Source: DASZIT01 sp963709665 (GTDB lineage Bacteria > Actinomycetota > Acidimicrobiia > Acidimicrobiales > RAAP-2). Taken from it: a DNA stretch of 64,000 nucleotides. A program made the position numbers and the translations under genes. Under the pieces are notes generated by a model that had not been told where the DNA came from, did not search any database, and saw nothing but the letters and a program-made list of their open reading frames with translations. The stretch is from assembly GCA_963709665.1 (NCBI GenBank), contig CAVPWU010000002.1:310001-374000 (forward strand), given 5' to 3'. Numbering within the stretch: the first letter of the stretch is position 1; each line of letters starts with the position of its first letter. Of this stretch, positions 54,201 through 61,977 are shown one piece after another.

Positions 54201-54920
54201 GACGACGTCCGCCACGCCCGCCGCGAGCTCCACCAGGTGATCCGCACCCTGGACGAGGAGATCATGCACGTCTTCGACGCCGCCTTCGCCGACGTCAACG
54301 AGCACTTCTCCAACCTGGTGACCTCCCTCTTCCCCGGGGGCACCGGCCGGCTGTCCCTCACCGATCCCGAGAACCTCCTGGACACCGGGGTGGAGGTGGA
54401 GGTCCGCCCGGCGGGACGGAACGTCCGTCGCCTGTCGCTCCTGTCGGGTGGTGAGCGGTCGTTGGTGGCACTGGCATTCCTGTTCGCCGTCTTCCGGAGC
54501 CGACCGTCGCCCTTCTACCTGATGGACGAGGTGGAGGCGGCCCTCGACGACGTCAACCTCCACCGCTTCCTCGGACTCGTCCACGAGTTCCGGGAGGAGG
54601 CCCAGCTGATCATCGTGAGCCACCAGAAGCGCACCATGGAGGCCGGCGACGCCCTCTACGGGGTCACCATGGCCCCCGGGGGCTCCTCCAAGGTGGTCAG
54701 CCAGAAGGTGCCCCGGCGGCGGGACGACGACGGCACCCCGGCGCCGCTCGACCCGCCGGCCACGGCCGACCTCCCCGACACCGACCTCCCCGACACCGAC
54801 CTCCCCGACACCGACCTCCCCGACACCGACCTCCCCGCCGACCTCCCCGCCGACACCGGGGGCGTGGCGGAGGGCCAGTCGCCGGCCGTCTCCGGTCCGG
54901 TGGGGAGTCCGGAGCGGTGA
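51222..54920 (+). CDS. smc: Chromosome segregation/condensin protein SMC
   Basis: A 1232-residue SMC ATPase. The N-terminal head starts FLKSLSLKGFKSFADPAVLE with Walker A GPNGSGKSNVVDAV. Two long coiled-coil arms flank a hinge at about 504-650 (GVDGVVGILLDLV). The C-terminal head has LSLLSGGERSLVALAFLFAV and Walker B FYLMDEVEAALDDVN. It organises and segregates the chromosome with ScpAB. After the conserved end (about residue 1170) there is a tail of about 60 residues with a DLPDT repeat. GTG 51222 gives the canonical N-terminus. The stop overlaps ftsY by 4 nt. Confidence 0.97.
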   Translation: MFLKSLSLKGFKSFADPAVLEFEPGITVVVGPNGSGKSNVVDAVAWVLGAQGPRTVRSAKMEDVIFVGTASRPALGRAEVSLTIDNSSGKLASDLAEITITRTLFRSGDSEYAINGAPCRLLDVQELLSDTGVGRQQHVIISQGQLDAILNARPEDRRSVIEEAAGVLKFRRRRERSERRLAATEENLERLHDLVREVKRQIRPLERQATAARSHAELADELRAVRLHVAGRELASLDDRRAEGSSTQVALRATEETLRASLSDLDAATSRTTDELSTQREADLASSLGRVEGLVERARGLTGVLRERQRSLTQALDAAADADVVSTLEAEGARLGGELEGTEAELAELAPEEQALLAAETAAAEALEAHLGAAGDGTGLRQADRAVTEVRGQLVSLERGLERDRRGLEQIDARLAVAQRRSAALEGEDHELAERLADTEGDRHRLQAAVAEAEAAQAAAGRRLETAEETLRQAEQEHHRSSARADALARALDEARGAAGAELLAGVDGVVGILLDLVEVDDGWEDAFEAAAGASLAAVVVSGSGPARAALARLRQGEATGAVLALTGAGTTPSMSAADRLPGTDAVRDHVRPRSGRPGVDGLEGILDTLLSGSVCPRGGWTDAIDLALSRPDLVVVTREGDRFSSTGWRVRAGGGMVTAAVVDEALARAEVAKAEAAEAATERRAARAAAEATLAASTEAVRADDRNEVAHQTARAARARIANDLTALTSEIEEIGRGRAELDDRIARDTARLEELRSELPVLEQARAAAADQVSAAGEERRRIDGRIAEAAAQRGEWEARVAGLAERRRVLSERLMEVERRLTGHADERQEAAERRRRLEADATAVERLLLVVESLRTTLEGTRGELRDRHQRQLEAVRAGGARLETLRQERAAAEHELAAARSRLQKIELDLAEASIRREAVLEGLGRELGAGPDDALAAPVPDLPDGVDASARALVLEAELAKLGPVNPLALEELSALSERHQFLESQVDDVRHARRELHQVIRTLDEEIMHVFDAAFADVNEHFSNLVTSLFPGGTGRLSLTDPENLLDTGVEVEVRPAGRNVRRLSLLSGGERSLVALAFLFAVFRSRPSPFYLMDEVEAALDDVNLHRFLGLVHEFREEAQLIIVSHQKRTMEAGDALYGVTMAPGGSSKVVSQKVPRRRDDDGTPAPLDPPATADLPDTDLPDTDLPDTDLPDTDLPADLPADTGGVAEGQSPAVSGPVGSPER
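54768..54857 (+). repeat. 15-bp tandem repeat encoding DLPDT in the SMC tail
   Basis: GACCTCCCCGACACC occurs four times without change (54768-54827), followed by two shortened units (DLPA, DLPADT). The repeat encodes a disordered acidic tail at the C-terminus of SMC. The 15-bp unit keeps frame, so copy number can vary without harming the head domain. Confidence 0.9.
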
Positions 54921-56152
54921 TCGATCCCGGACTCACGGCCACGTCCGACGCGGTGGTGGCGATCGCGGTCGCCCTCCCGGTCCTCCTGATCGCCGGCGGC
55001 ACCGCCATCGCCCTGCGGGTGCGGGGCGGTCGCCGCCGCCAGGGGGGCGACGGGGACGCCCCGACCAGGGCTCCGGCCAAGGCGGCCCCGGGCACCACAC
55101 CGGCCGCCAAGCCGAAGGCCTCCACCACCCGCCCGGCCCCCGAGGTGGCGCCCCCCCCATCGCCTGGCGCGGCCACCGAGGTACCCGCCCCCGGGCCCGA
55201 GGCGCCGGCCGCCGAGCCGGCCACCTACCGGAGCCGGATGGGCAAGGCGCGCGGCCTGCTGGCCGGGTACCTGGGCTCGGTCCGGTCCCGCGGCAAGATC
55301 GACGCCACCACCTGGGACGAGCTCGAGGAGGCACTGATCCGGGCCGACGTGGGTGTCGGGGCGACCGACGCCATCCTCGACGACCTGCGCGCCCGGGTGA
55401 AGGGCGGCGAGATCGCCGGGGCTGACGCCCTCATCGAGGCGCTGAAAGCCGACCTGGTGTCGGCCCTGACCGCCAGCGCCGCCGGCCTGGCCGTTCCCGG
55501 TGCCGTCGCCACCGCCGACGGGACCGGCGACGCGAGTGGCGCTCCCCGGGTGGACGTGTGGCTGTTCGTCGGCGTCAACGGGGTGGGGAAGACCACCACC
55601 GTCGGCAAGGTGGCCAACCGCCTCGCCGCCTCCGGCACCTCGGTGCTGCTGGCCGCCGGCGACACCTTCCGGGCCGCCGCCGCCGAGCAGCTGGGCATGT
55701 GGGCGGAGCGGGCCGGCACCGAGATCGTCCGGGGTGCCGAGGGCGGGGACCCGTCCTCGGTGGTGTTCGACGCCGTCCAGCGGGCCTCCTCCCGGGGCCA
55801 TCAGGTGGTGCTGGCCGACACCGCCGGTCGGCTGCACAACAAGGTGAACCTCATCGAGGAGCTGAAGAAGATCCGGCGGGTGGCGGACCGTCCACCGGGA
55901 CGGGTGGTCGAGGTCCTGCTGGTCCTGGACGCCACCACCGGCCAGAACGGCCTGGCCCAGGCCAAGGTGTTCCTCGAGGCGGTGGACGTCTCCGGGGTGG
56001 TCCTGACCAAGCTCGACGGCACGGCCAAGGGCGGCATCGTGGTGGCCATCGAGCGGGAGCTGGGCCTCCCGGTGAAGTTGGTGGGCCTGGGCGAGGGGGT
56101 CGACGACCTGGTGGAGTTCGACCCGGCCGCCTTCGTCGACGCCCTCTTCTGA
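54917..56152 (+). CDS. ftsY: Signal recognition particle receptor FtsY
   Basis: A 411-residue SRP receptor GTPase. A membrane anchor (AVVAIAVALPVLLIAGGTAI, about 11-30) is followed by an Ala/Pro-rich linker and the NG domain. G1 is GVNGVGKTTTVGKVANRLAA (about residue 219), then GDTFRAAAAEQL, DTAGRLHNKVNLIEELKK, LDATTGQNGLAQAK, TKLDGTAKGGI and the LGEGVDDLVEFDPAAFVDAL end. It docks SRP-ribosome complexes at the membrane. GTG overlaps the smc stop by 4 nt, the conserved smc-ftsY pair. Confidence 0.97.
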   Translation: MIDPGLTATSDAVVAIAVALPVLLIAGGTAIALRVRGGRRRQGGDGDAPTRAPAKAAPGTTPAAKPKASTTRPAPEVAPPPSPGAATEVPAPGPEAPAAEPATYRSRMGKARGLLAGYLGSVRSRGKIDATTWDELEEALIRADVGVGATDAILDDLRARVKGGEIAGADALIEALKADLVSALTASAAGLAVPGAVATADGTGDASGAPRVDVWLFVGVNGVGKTTTVGKVANRLAASGTSVLLAAGDTFRAAAAEQLGMWAERAGTEIVRGAEGGDPSSVVFDAVQRASSRGHQVVLADTAGRLHNKVNLIEELKKIRRVADRPPGRVVEVLLVLDATTGQNGLAQAKVFLEAVDVSGVVLTKLDGTAKGGIVVAIERELGLPVKLVGLGEGVDDLVEFDPAAFVDALF

Positions 56153-56171
56153 CCTCCGGCCCCGGTCCCCG

Positions 56172-56184
56172 CCCCCGTCGGGGG
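56172..56184 (+). terminator. Short GC hairpin after ftsY
   Basis: CCCCC-GTC-GGGGG lies 20 nt past the ftsY stop, followed by AACATGAG without a U-tract. A second inverted repeat, TGAGT-n7-ACTCA, follows at 56190-56206. It may end the smc-ftsY message before the secreted-protein gene. Confidence 0.35.
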
Positions 56185-56299
56185 AACATGAGTACCTCAC
56201 ACTCAGGCGGTGGCGTGGGCGAGCGGCCACACTGGCACCACGGCGTCGACGGCAGGTCGGCGGTCACGGGTGCCCGGGCACCGGAAGGCAGGCACCACG

Positions 56300-58204
56300 G
56301 TGAACGCACGATCGAAGGGGTCGGCGCCACGCCGCGCCGTGACCGGGATGCTGGTGGCCATGGTCGCCGCCCCCCTGGCGCTGGTGGGAGTGGCGGCGGC
56401 GCCGGCCTCGGCCGGCAACCCGCCCGAGGGGACCATCACCACCATCGCCGGTACCGGCACGCCCGGCAACACCGGCGACGGTGGTCCGGCCACCTCGGCA
56501 CAGCTCAATCTCCCCAGCGACACGGTGGTCAGCCCCTCGGGCACCACCTACATCTCCGACTACAACGCCAACGTCGTCCGGGCCGTCTCGCCGGGCGGGG
56601 CCATCTCCACCGTGGCCGGCACCGGAACCGCGGGCTACACCGGTGACAACGGGCCGGCCACCAGCGCCGAGCTCGACGGCCCCGCCGGCCTGGCCCTGGA
56701 CGGCTCCGGCAACCTCTACATCGCCGACTACCTCAACCATGTGGTCCGTGAGGTGAGCCCCTCCGGCACCATCACCACGATGGCCGGCACCGGGACCTTC
56801 GACTCCTCCGGCGACGGGGGACCGGCCACCTCGGCCACCCTCCGGGGTCCGGTGAGCGTGGCCGTCGACCTGTCCGGCAACCGCTACATCGCCGACCGGG
56901 CCTCCCATGACGTCCGGAAGGTGACTCCGGCGGGCATCATCTCCACCTTCGCCGGCACCGGTGCCGACGCCACCTACGGCGACGGTGGCCCGGCCACCGC
57001 CGCCGCCTTCCTGGCACCGAGCGCGGTGGCCACCGACCGTTCGGGCAACCTCTACATCGCCGACAGCGCCGCCCATGTGGTGCGCAAGGTGGACCCCACC
57101 GGCACCATCAACGCCTTCGCCGGCGACGGCACCTCGGGGAACGGCGGGGACGGGGATCCCGCCGTCGACGCCCAGCTCGGCTCCCCGACCGGCGTGGTCG
57201 CCGCCGCCAACGGCACCGTCTACATCGCCGACTCGGGGCTGAACTACATCCGGGCGGTGGCGCCGGCCCCCGGCAACACCATGTACACCCTCGCCGGCAA
57301 CGGGTCCGGGACCAACACCAATGACAACGGGGCGGCCAACTTCGCCGGCCTCGACGGTCCCACCGGCCTCAGCCTCGACCCGGCCGGGAACCTGCTCCTG
57401 GCCACCCACGGCGCCACCGTCCGCAAGATCTGGGACGTGGCCCCCACCGGGCAGGGCTACTGGCTGGCCGGCGCCGACGGTGGCATCTTCGCCTTCGGGG
57501 ACGCCGGGTTCTACGGGTCGGCCGGCTCCCTCACCCTCGACAAGCCCATCGTGGGCATGGCCGCTTCGCCGGACGCCAAGGGGTACGACCTGGTGGCCTC
57601 CGACGGCGGCATCTTCTCCTTCGGGGACGCCTCCTTCCACGGCTCCACCGGGGGGATGACCCTCAACAAGCCCATCGTCGGCATGGCCCTCACCCCCGAC
57701 GGCGGTGGCTACTGGATGGTGGGGGCCGACGGCGGCATCTTCGCCTTCGGGGACGCCGGCTTCTACGGCTCCACCGGCTCGCTCACCCTCAACCAGCCGA
57801 TCGTGGCCATGGCCGCCTCCCCGGACGGGAGGGGGTACTGGCTGGTGGCGGCCGACGGCGGGATCTTCTCCTTCGGCGACGCCGGCTTCCACGGCTCCAC
57901 CGGGTCGACCACCCTGAACCGGCCCATCGTGGGCATAGCCACCACCCCGGACGGGCTGGGCTACTGGCTGGTCGGCTCCGACGGCGGGATCTTCTCCTTC
58001 GGCGACGCCGCCTTCTCCGGCTCCACCGGGTCGATCACCCTGAACAAGCCCATCGTGGACCTGGCCGCCACCCCCGACGGACAGGGCTACTGGCTGGTCG
58101 GCTCCGACGGGGGGATCTTCTCCTTCGGCGACGCCCCCTTCCTGGGCTCCACCGGCGGGCAGCCGCTGAACGCCCCCATCGTGCAGATGGCCGTGGCCGT
58201 CTGA
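56300..58204 (+). CDS. Secreted NHL beta-propeller protein with six GGIFxFGDA repeats
   Basis: A 634-residue exported protein. The signal peptide ends AAAPASAG (basic start RSKGSAPRRAV, hydrophobic MLVAMVAAPLALVGVAA). About six NHL-type blades follow (pattern GDGGPATSAxL...GNLYIADxxxHVVRxV), so a beta-propeller is expected. The C-terminal third contains six repeats of about 41 residues with the core YWLVGSDGGIFSFGDA and a G-S-T-G-x-x-T-L-N-K-P-I-V link, probably a second propeller-like or stalk unit. GTG 56300 gives the best signal peptide. A surface adhesion or carbohydrate-binding role is possible but unproven. It interrupts the common ftsY-ffh order. Confidence 0.85.
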   Translation: MNARSKGSAPRRAVTGMLVAMVAAPLALVGVAAAPASAGNPPEGTITTIAGTGTPGNTGDGGPATSAQLNLPSDTVVSPSGTTYISDYNANVVRAVSPGGAISTVAGTGTAGYTGDNGPATSAELDGPAGLALDGSGNLYIADYLNHVVREVSPSGTITTMAGTGTFDSSGDGGPATSATLRGPVSVAVDLSGNRYIADRASHDVRKVTPAGIISTFAGTGADATYGDGGPATAAAFLAPSAVATDRSGNLYIADSAAHVVRKVDPTGTINAFAGDGTSGNGGDGDPAVDAQLGSPTGVVAAANGTVYIADSGLNYIRAVAPAPGNTMYTLAGNGSGTNTNDNGAANFAGLDGPTGLSLDPAGNLLLATHGATVRKIWDVAPTGQGYWLAGADGGIFAFGDAGFYGSAGSLTLDKPIVGMAASPDAKGYDLVASDGGIFSFGDASFHGSTGGMTLNKPIVGMALTPDGGGYWMVGADGGIFAFGDAGFYGSTGSLTLNQPIVAMAASPDGRGYWLVAADGGIFSFGDAGFHGSTGSTTLNRPIVGIATTPDGLGYWLVGSDGGIFSFGDAAFSGSTGSITLNKPIVDLAATPDGQGYWLVGSDGGIFSFGDAPFLGSTGGQPLNAPIVQMAVAV

Positions 58205-58223
58205 CCCCGGTCGGTCACCGGGG
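58205..58223 (+). terminator. Hairpin after the secreted propeller gene
   Basis: CCCCGGT-CGGTC-ACCGGGG is a perfect 7-bp stem with a 5-nt loop starting at the base after the stop codon. No U-tract follows, but further GC-rich inverted sequence lies downstream (58230-58265). Confidence 0.5.
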
Positions 58224-58278
58224 TGCCCTCGGGCCCCCCGGGCCCGGCCGGCGGGCCCGGGCCCCGTTCCGGGTCCGG

Positions 58279-58284
58279 TAGCGT
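58279..58284 (+). promoter_or_regulatory. -10 box TAGCGT before ffh
   Basis: TAGCGT ends 9 nt before the ffh ATG. GTGGGGGCTCC between them has no good Shine-Dalgarno, which again fits a leaderless or very short leader. Confidence 0.4.
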
Positions 58285-58293
58285 GGGGGCTCC

Positions 58294-59823
58294 ATGTTCG
58301 AGAGCCTGACCGACCGTTTCGACGGCATCCTCACCCGCCTCCGCGGCCGCGGCCGGCTGGGTCCCGAGGACGTCGACGAGGTCCTCCGCGAGATCCGTAC
58401 CGCCCTGCTGGAGGCCGATGTCGAGCTCAGCGTGGTCCGCGGCTTCGTCGCCGCCGTCCGCCAGCGTTGCGTCGGGCTCGAGCTCTCCCAGAGCCTCAGC
58501 CCCGGCCAGCAGGTCATCAAGATCGTCAACGAGGAGCTGACCCGGATCCTCGGCGGCGAGACCCTCCGGATCAGCTACGCCAGCCGCCCGCCGACGGTGA
58601 TCCTGCTGGCCGGGCTCCAGGGCTCCGGCAAGACCACCACCGCCGCCAAGCTGGCCCGCTGGTTCAAGCAGCAGGGCCGCAACCCGCTGCTGGTCGGCGC
58701 CGACCTCCAGCGACCGGCCGCCGTCGAGCAGCTGCGGGTGCTGGGCGGCCAGGCCGGCATCACCGTGTTCAGCGAGCCCACCGACCCGGTGGCGGTGGCC
58801 GCCGCCGGCCTCGAGGAGGCCCGCCGCCTGGGGCGGGACGTCCTCATCGTCGACACCGCCGGCCGGCTCTCCATCGACGAGGCCCTGATGGACGAGGTGC
58901 GCCGGATCGGCGGGGCGGTGACCCCCGATTACACCTTCCTGGTCATCGACGCCATGACCGGTCAGGACGCCGTCTCCACCGCCGTCGCCTTCCACGATGC
59001 CCTCTCGCTCGACGGGGTCATCCTGACCAAGCTCGACGGCGACGCCCGGGGCGGCGCCGCCCTGTCGGTCAAGGAGGTGGTGGGCCGGCCCATCGCCTTC
59101 GCCTCCACCGGCGAGAAGCTCGACGACTTCGACCTCTTCCACCCCGACCGGATGGCCGACCGGATCCTGGGGATGGGCGACGTCCTCACCCTCATCGAGC
59201 AGGCGGAACGGACCTTCGACGAGGGGGTGGCCGCCAAGGGCGCCTCCGCCATCGTCGAGGGGCGCTTCACCCTCGAGGACTTCCTGGAGCAGCTCCAGCA
59301 GGTCAAGAAGATGGGCTCGGTGTCGGGGATGCTCTCCATGCTCCCCGGTGTCTCCAAGGACCTGAAGCAGGCGTCCTCCATGGTCGACGACCGGCAGATC
59401 GGGCAGGTGGAGGCCATCATCCGCTCGATGACCCCGACCGAGCGGGTCGATCCGTCGGTCATCGACGGCTCCCGCCGGGTCCGGATCGCCAACGGCAGCG
59501 GCACCGCCACCTCCGACGTCAACGCCCTCCTCAAGCAGTTCAAGGAGGTCCAGCGGATGATGAAGGGCTTCAACGGCAAGGGGGGCGCCATGGCCGGCCT
59601 GGGCGGGCTGTTCGGCCGGGGCCCCAAGCTGTCGCCGCAGGCCATGGCCGAGCTGGCCGGGGCCGGCGGGGAGCTGGGCGACCCCGCCCTGGCCGCCGGG
59701 GACGGTGCCTTCGCCGGGGCCCGGTCCGGCGGCGGTGGCTCCGGGGGGAGCGCCCGGAAGAAGGGCGGCAAGGGCGGAAAGAGGGGCAAGGGCGGGGGCC
59801 GGGTGACCCCGAAGGCCCGCTGA
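58294..59823 (+). CDS. ffh: Signal recognition particle protein Ffh
   Basis: A 509-residue SRP GTPase. The N domain starts MFESLTDRFDGILTRLRGRG; the G domain has GLQGSGKTTTAAKLARWF (about residue 107), ADLQRPAAVEQL, DTAGRLSIDEALMDEV and TKLDGDARGGAALS. The M domain binds signal peptides and 4.5S RNA (FLEQLQQVKKMGSVSGML, GSRRVRIANGSGTATSDVN). The C-terminal 50 residues are Gly/Lys-rich (KKGGKGGKRGKGGG), which may add RNA affinity. The 4.5S RNA gene was not found in the window. Confidence 0.97.
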   Translation: MFESLTDRFDGILTRLRGRGRLGPEDVDEVLREIRTALLEADVELSVVRGFVAAVRQRCVGLELSQSLSPGQQVIKIVNEELTRILGGETLRISYASRPPTVILLAGLQGSGKTTTAAKLARWFKQQGRNPLLVGADLQRPAAVEQLRVLGGQAGITVFSEPTDPVAVAAAGLEEARRLGRDVLIVDTAGRLSIDEALMDEVRRIGGAVTPDYTFLVIDAMTGQDAVSTAVAFHDALSLDGVILTKLDGDARGGAALSVKEVVGRPIAFASTGEKLDDFDLFHPDRMADRILGMGDVLTLIEQAERTFDEGVAAKGASAIVEGRFTLEDFLEQLQQVKKMGSVSGMLSMLPGVSKDLKQASSMVDDRQIGQVEAIIRSMTPTERVDPSVIDGSRRVRIANGSGTATSDVNALLKQFKEVQRMMKGFNGKGGAMAGLGGLFGRGPKLSPQAMAELAGAGGELGDPALAAGDGAFAGARSGGGGSGGSARKKGGKGGKRGKGGGRVTPKAR

Positions 59824-59911
59824 CGGACGCATCCGTGGCCCGCGTGCACGCCGACCCTCCGGTTGGTGGGAGACTGTCGGGCGCTATCGACACAACACAG
59901 AGGAGTACATC

Positions 59912-60199
59912 GTGGCAGTCAAGCTCCGCCTCGTGCGGATCGGGAAGAAGAAGCAGCCGACCTACCGGGTCGTCGCCGCGGACAGCCGTTCGCCGCGCAA
60001 CGGGCGCTTCATCGAGATCGTGGGGACCTACGCTCCCCGTGGCAAGTCGTCGGCCGAGCCCGAGGCGGTGGTCCAGATCGACAACGCCAAGGCGGTGAAG
60101 TGGCTGTCCCAGGGGGCCCAGCCCACCGAGCGGGTGCAGAAGCTGCTCGAGAAGTCGGGGGCCCTCGAGGAGTTCGCCACCGCCAAGGCGGCGAAGTGA
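59912..60199 (+). CDS. rpsP: 30S ribosomal protein S16
   Basis: A 95-residue ribosomal protein: MAVKLRLVRIGKKKQPTYRV, ADSRSPRNGRFIEIVGTYAP and the KWLSQGAQPTERVQKLL helix are diagnostic. GAGGAG precedes GTG 59912. Its stop overlaps the KH gene by 4 nt, starting the conserved rpsP-khpA-rimM-trmD-rplS operon. Confidence 0.97.
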   Translation: MAVKLRLVRIGKKKQPTYRVVAADSRSPRNGRFIEIVGTYAPRGKSSAEPEAVVQIDNAKAVKWLSQGAQPTERVQKLLEKSGALEEFATAKAAK

Positions 60200-60522
60200 C
60201 CGACGACACCGCCGTGGACGACGACGATGTCAACACCATCGACGACGACGATGGCGACGAGGACGGCAACCGCCTCGACGGTGGCACCCCGCTGGCGGTG
60301 GTGACCTACCTGGTCCACGCCATCGCCTCGGAGCCCGAGGCCGTGGTCATCAACACCGAGGAGCGCAACGGGACGGTGCGCTTCCGCATCCACGTGGCCC
60401 CCGACGACATGGGCCGGGTCATCGGCCGCCGGGGACGGGTGGCCCAGGCCATCCGCACGGTGGTGGCCGCCGCCGGCGCCCGTGACGGGGTGCAGACCAA
60501 CGTCGACATCGTCGACGATTGA
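60196..60522 (+). CDS. khpA: KH-domain RNA-binding protein KhpA
   Basis: A 108-residue protein with a single type II KH domain: LAVVTYLVHAIASEPEAVVI followed by the GxxG-type loop in DDMGRVIGRRGRVAQAIRTV. KhpA works with KhpB (Jag/EloR) in RNA binding and cell-envelope control in Gram-positives. Unusual is an N-terminal extension of about 30 residues made mainly of Asp (DDDDVNTIDDDDGDEDGN), absent from the roughly 75-80-residue proteins I know. GTG 60196 gives the 4-nt GTGA overlap with rpsP; a shorter internal start cannot be excluded. Confidence 0.93.
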   Translation: MTDDTAVDDDDVNTIDDDDGDEDGNRLDGGTPLAVVTYLVHAIASEPEAVVINTEERNGTVRFRIHVAPDDMGRVIGRRGRVAQAIRTVVAAAGARDGVQTNVDIVDD

Positions 60523-60569
60523 CGCCGGCGTGACCGGGCCGGCACCCGCCGGCCCCGCCGGAGGGGCCG

Positions 60570-61073
60570 GTGCCTGAGGGGCCGGCCGCCGGCACCCCCG
60601 ACGCCCCGATGCTGGGGGTGGGTCGGATCGTCAAGCCGCACGGCCTCCGCGGCGACGTCATCGTCTCCCTCACCACCAACCGGGAGGAGCGGGTGGCTGT
60701 CGGATCCCGCCTGACCGACGCCGACGGCCGGGTCCTGGTGGTCGACCGGTCCTCGCCCCACCAGGGACGGTTCATCGTGACCTTCCACGGCGTCAACGGG
60801 ATCGACGAGGCCGAGGCGCTGCGGGACCGGCCCCTCTTCGCCGCCCCGCTGGAGGACCCGGACACCCTGTGGGTCCACGACCTGGTGGGTGCCACGGTGG
60901 TCGACACCGCCGGCACCGAGTTGGGCACGGTGGAGGGTGTCCAGGCCAACCCGGCCAGCGACCTGCTGGTCCTGGACGGCGGGGCCCTGATCCCCCTCCG
61001 CTTCGTCGTCGACCACCGTCCCGGGGTGCGGGTGACGGTCGACGTGCCCGACGGCCTGCTCGACCTGGGCTGA
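60570..61073 (+). CDS. rimM: 16S rRNA processing protein RimM
   Basis: A 167-residue 30S-maturation factor. The RimM N-domain starts LGVGRIVKPHGLRGDVIVSL. A PRC-barrel follows, with DTLWVHDLVGATVVDTAGTE, LLVLDGGALIPLRFV and the end DVPDGLLDLG. GTG 60570 is preceded by GGAGGGG at a 3-nt distance. It stands 9 nt before trmD. RimM binds S19 and the 16S head during 30S assembly. Confidence 0.95.
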   Translation: MPEGPAAGTPDAPMLGVGRIVKPHGLRGDVIVSLTTNREERVAVGSRLTDADGRVLVVDRSSPHQGRFIVTFHGVNGIDEAEALRDRPLFAAPLEDPDTLWVHDLVGATVVDTAGTELGTVEGVQANPASDLLVLDGGALIPLRFVVDHRPGVRVTVDVPDGLLDLG

Positions 61074-61082
61074 GGGGGCGGC

Positions 61083-61850
61083 GTGCGCATCGACGTGTTC
61101 ACCCTCTTCCCCGAGGTCATCGAGCACTACGCCGGCTCCTCCATCCTCGGCCGGGCCCGGCAGGCGGAGCGCCTCGACCTGCGGGCCCACGACATCCGGG
61201 AGGCGGCCACCGACCCCCACCGGTCGGTCGACGACGCCCCTTTCGGGGGCGGGGCCGGCATGGTGCTCTCCGCCGAGCCGGTCTTCGCCGCCGTGGAGGC
61301 GGTGGAGGAGGCGTCGGGGCTTCCCCGCCCGCTGCTCCTGCTCACTCCGTCCGGGCGGCGGTTCGACCAGGGGGTGGCCGCCGAGCTGGCCGGCCTGCCC
61401 GACGGGTTCTCCCTGCTCTGCGGCCGGTACGAGGGGGTGGACCAGCGGGTGGAGGACCACCTGGTCGACGGGGGGCTCTCGGTGGGGGACTTCGTCCTGG
61501 CCGGCGGGGAGCTGGCCGCCCTGGTGGTGGTGGAGGCGGTGGCCCGCCTGGTGCCCGGGGTGCTGGGCAACGACGCCTCGGCCGGTGACGAGAGCTTCGC
61601 CGACGGGCTCCTGGAGTACCCGCAGTTCACCCGGCCGGCCACCTTCCGGGGGTGGGAGGTGCCCGAGGTGCTGCGCTCGGGGGACCACGGCCGGGTGGAC
61701 CGGTGGCGGCGGGCGCATTCCCTGGCCCGCACCCTCCGGCACCGCCCCGACCTGGTCCTGGCCCGGGGCGGGCTGACCCCGGAGGAGGTGGCCCTGGTCG
61801 CCGAGGCCGGTGAGGTGCGCCTGCTGCGCGATCACGGCTACGATTGTTGA
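61083..61850 (+). CDS. trmD: tRNA (guanine37-N1)-methyltransferase TrmD
   Basis: A 255-residue SPOUT methyltransferase that makes m1G37 in tRNA. MRIDVFTLFPEVIEHYAGSS, DDAPFGGGAGMVLSAEPVF, the knot motifs LLCGRYEGVDQRVEDHL and SVGDFVLAGGELAALVVVEA, and PQFTRPATFRGWEVPEVLRS are all present. GAGGGGG precedes GTG 61083. A 127-nt gap separates it from rplS; that gap holds no feature I can support beyond the rplS ribosome-binding site. Confidence 0.97.
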   Translation: MRIDVFTLFPEVIEHYAGSSILGRARQAERLDLRAHDIREAATDPHRSVDDAPFGGGAGMVLSAEPVFAAVEAVEEASGLPRPLLLLTPSGRRFDQGVAAELAGLPDGFSLLCGRYEGVDQRVEDHLVDGGLSVGDFVLAGGELAALVVVEAVARLVPGVLGNDASAGDESFADGLLEYPQFTRPATFRGWEVPEVLRSGDHGRVDRWRRAHSLARTLRHRPDLVLARGGLTPEEVALVAEAGEVRLLRDHGYDC

Positions 61851-61977
61851 GCCTCGTCGGGGCCGGCATGCCGGTCTCCGAGCGGAGGCCTGAGCGATCG
61901 GGAGGGCCCTGCGGCCACCGGGAGCCCGGGTGCCCGGCGGGTGGAGACCTCGAACGATCCGTGGAGAGACGCGTCCC

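Noticed and set aside
54768..54857. CRISPR or intergenic satellite at the 15-bp repeats
   Set aside because: They are contiguous, in frame, and encode the C-terminal tail of SMC.
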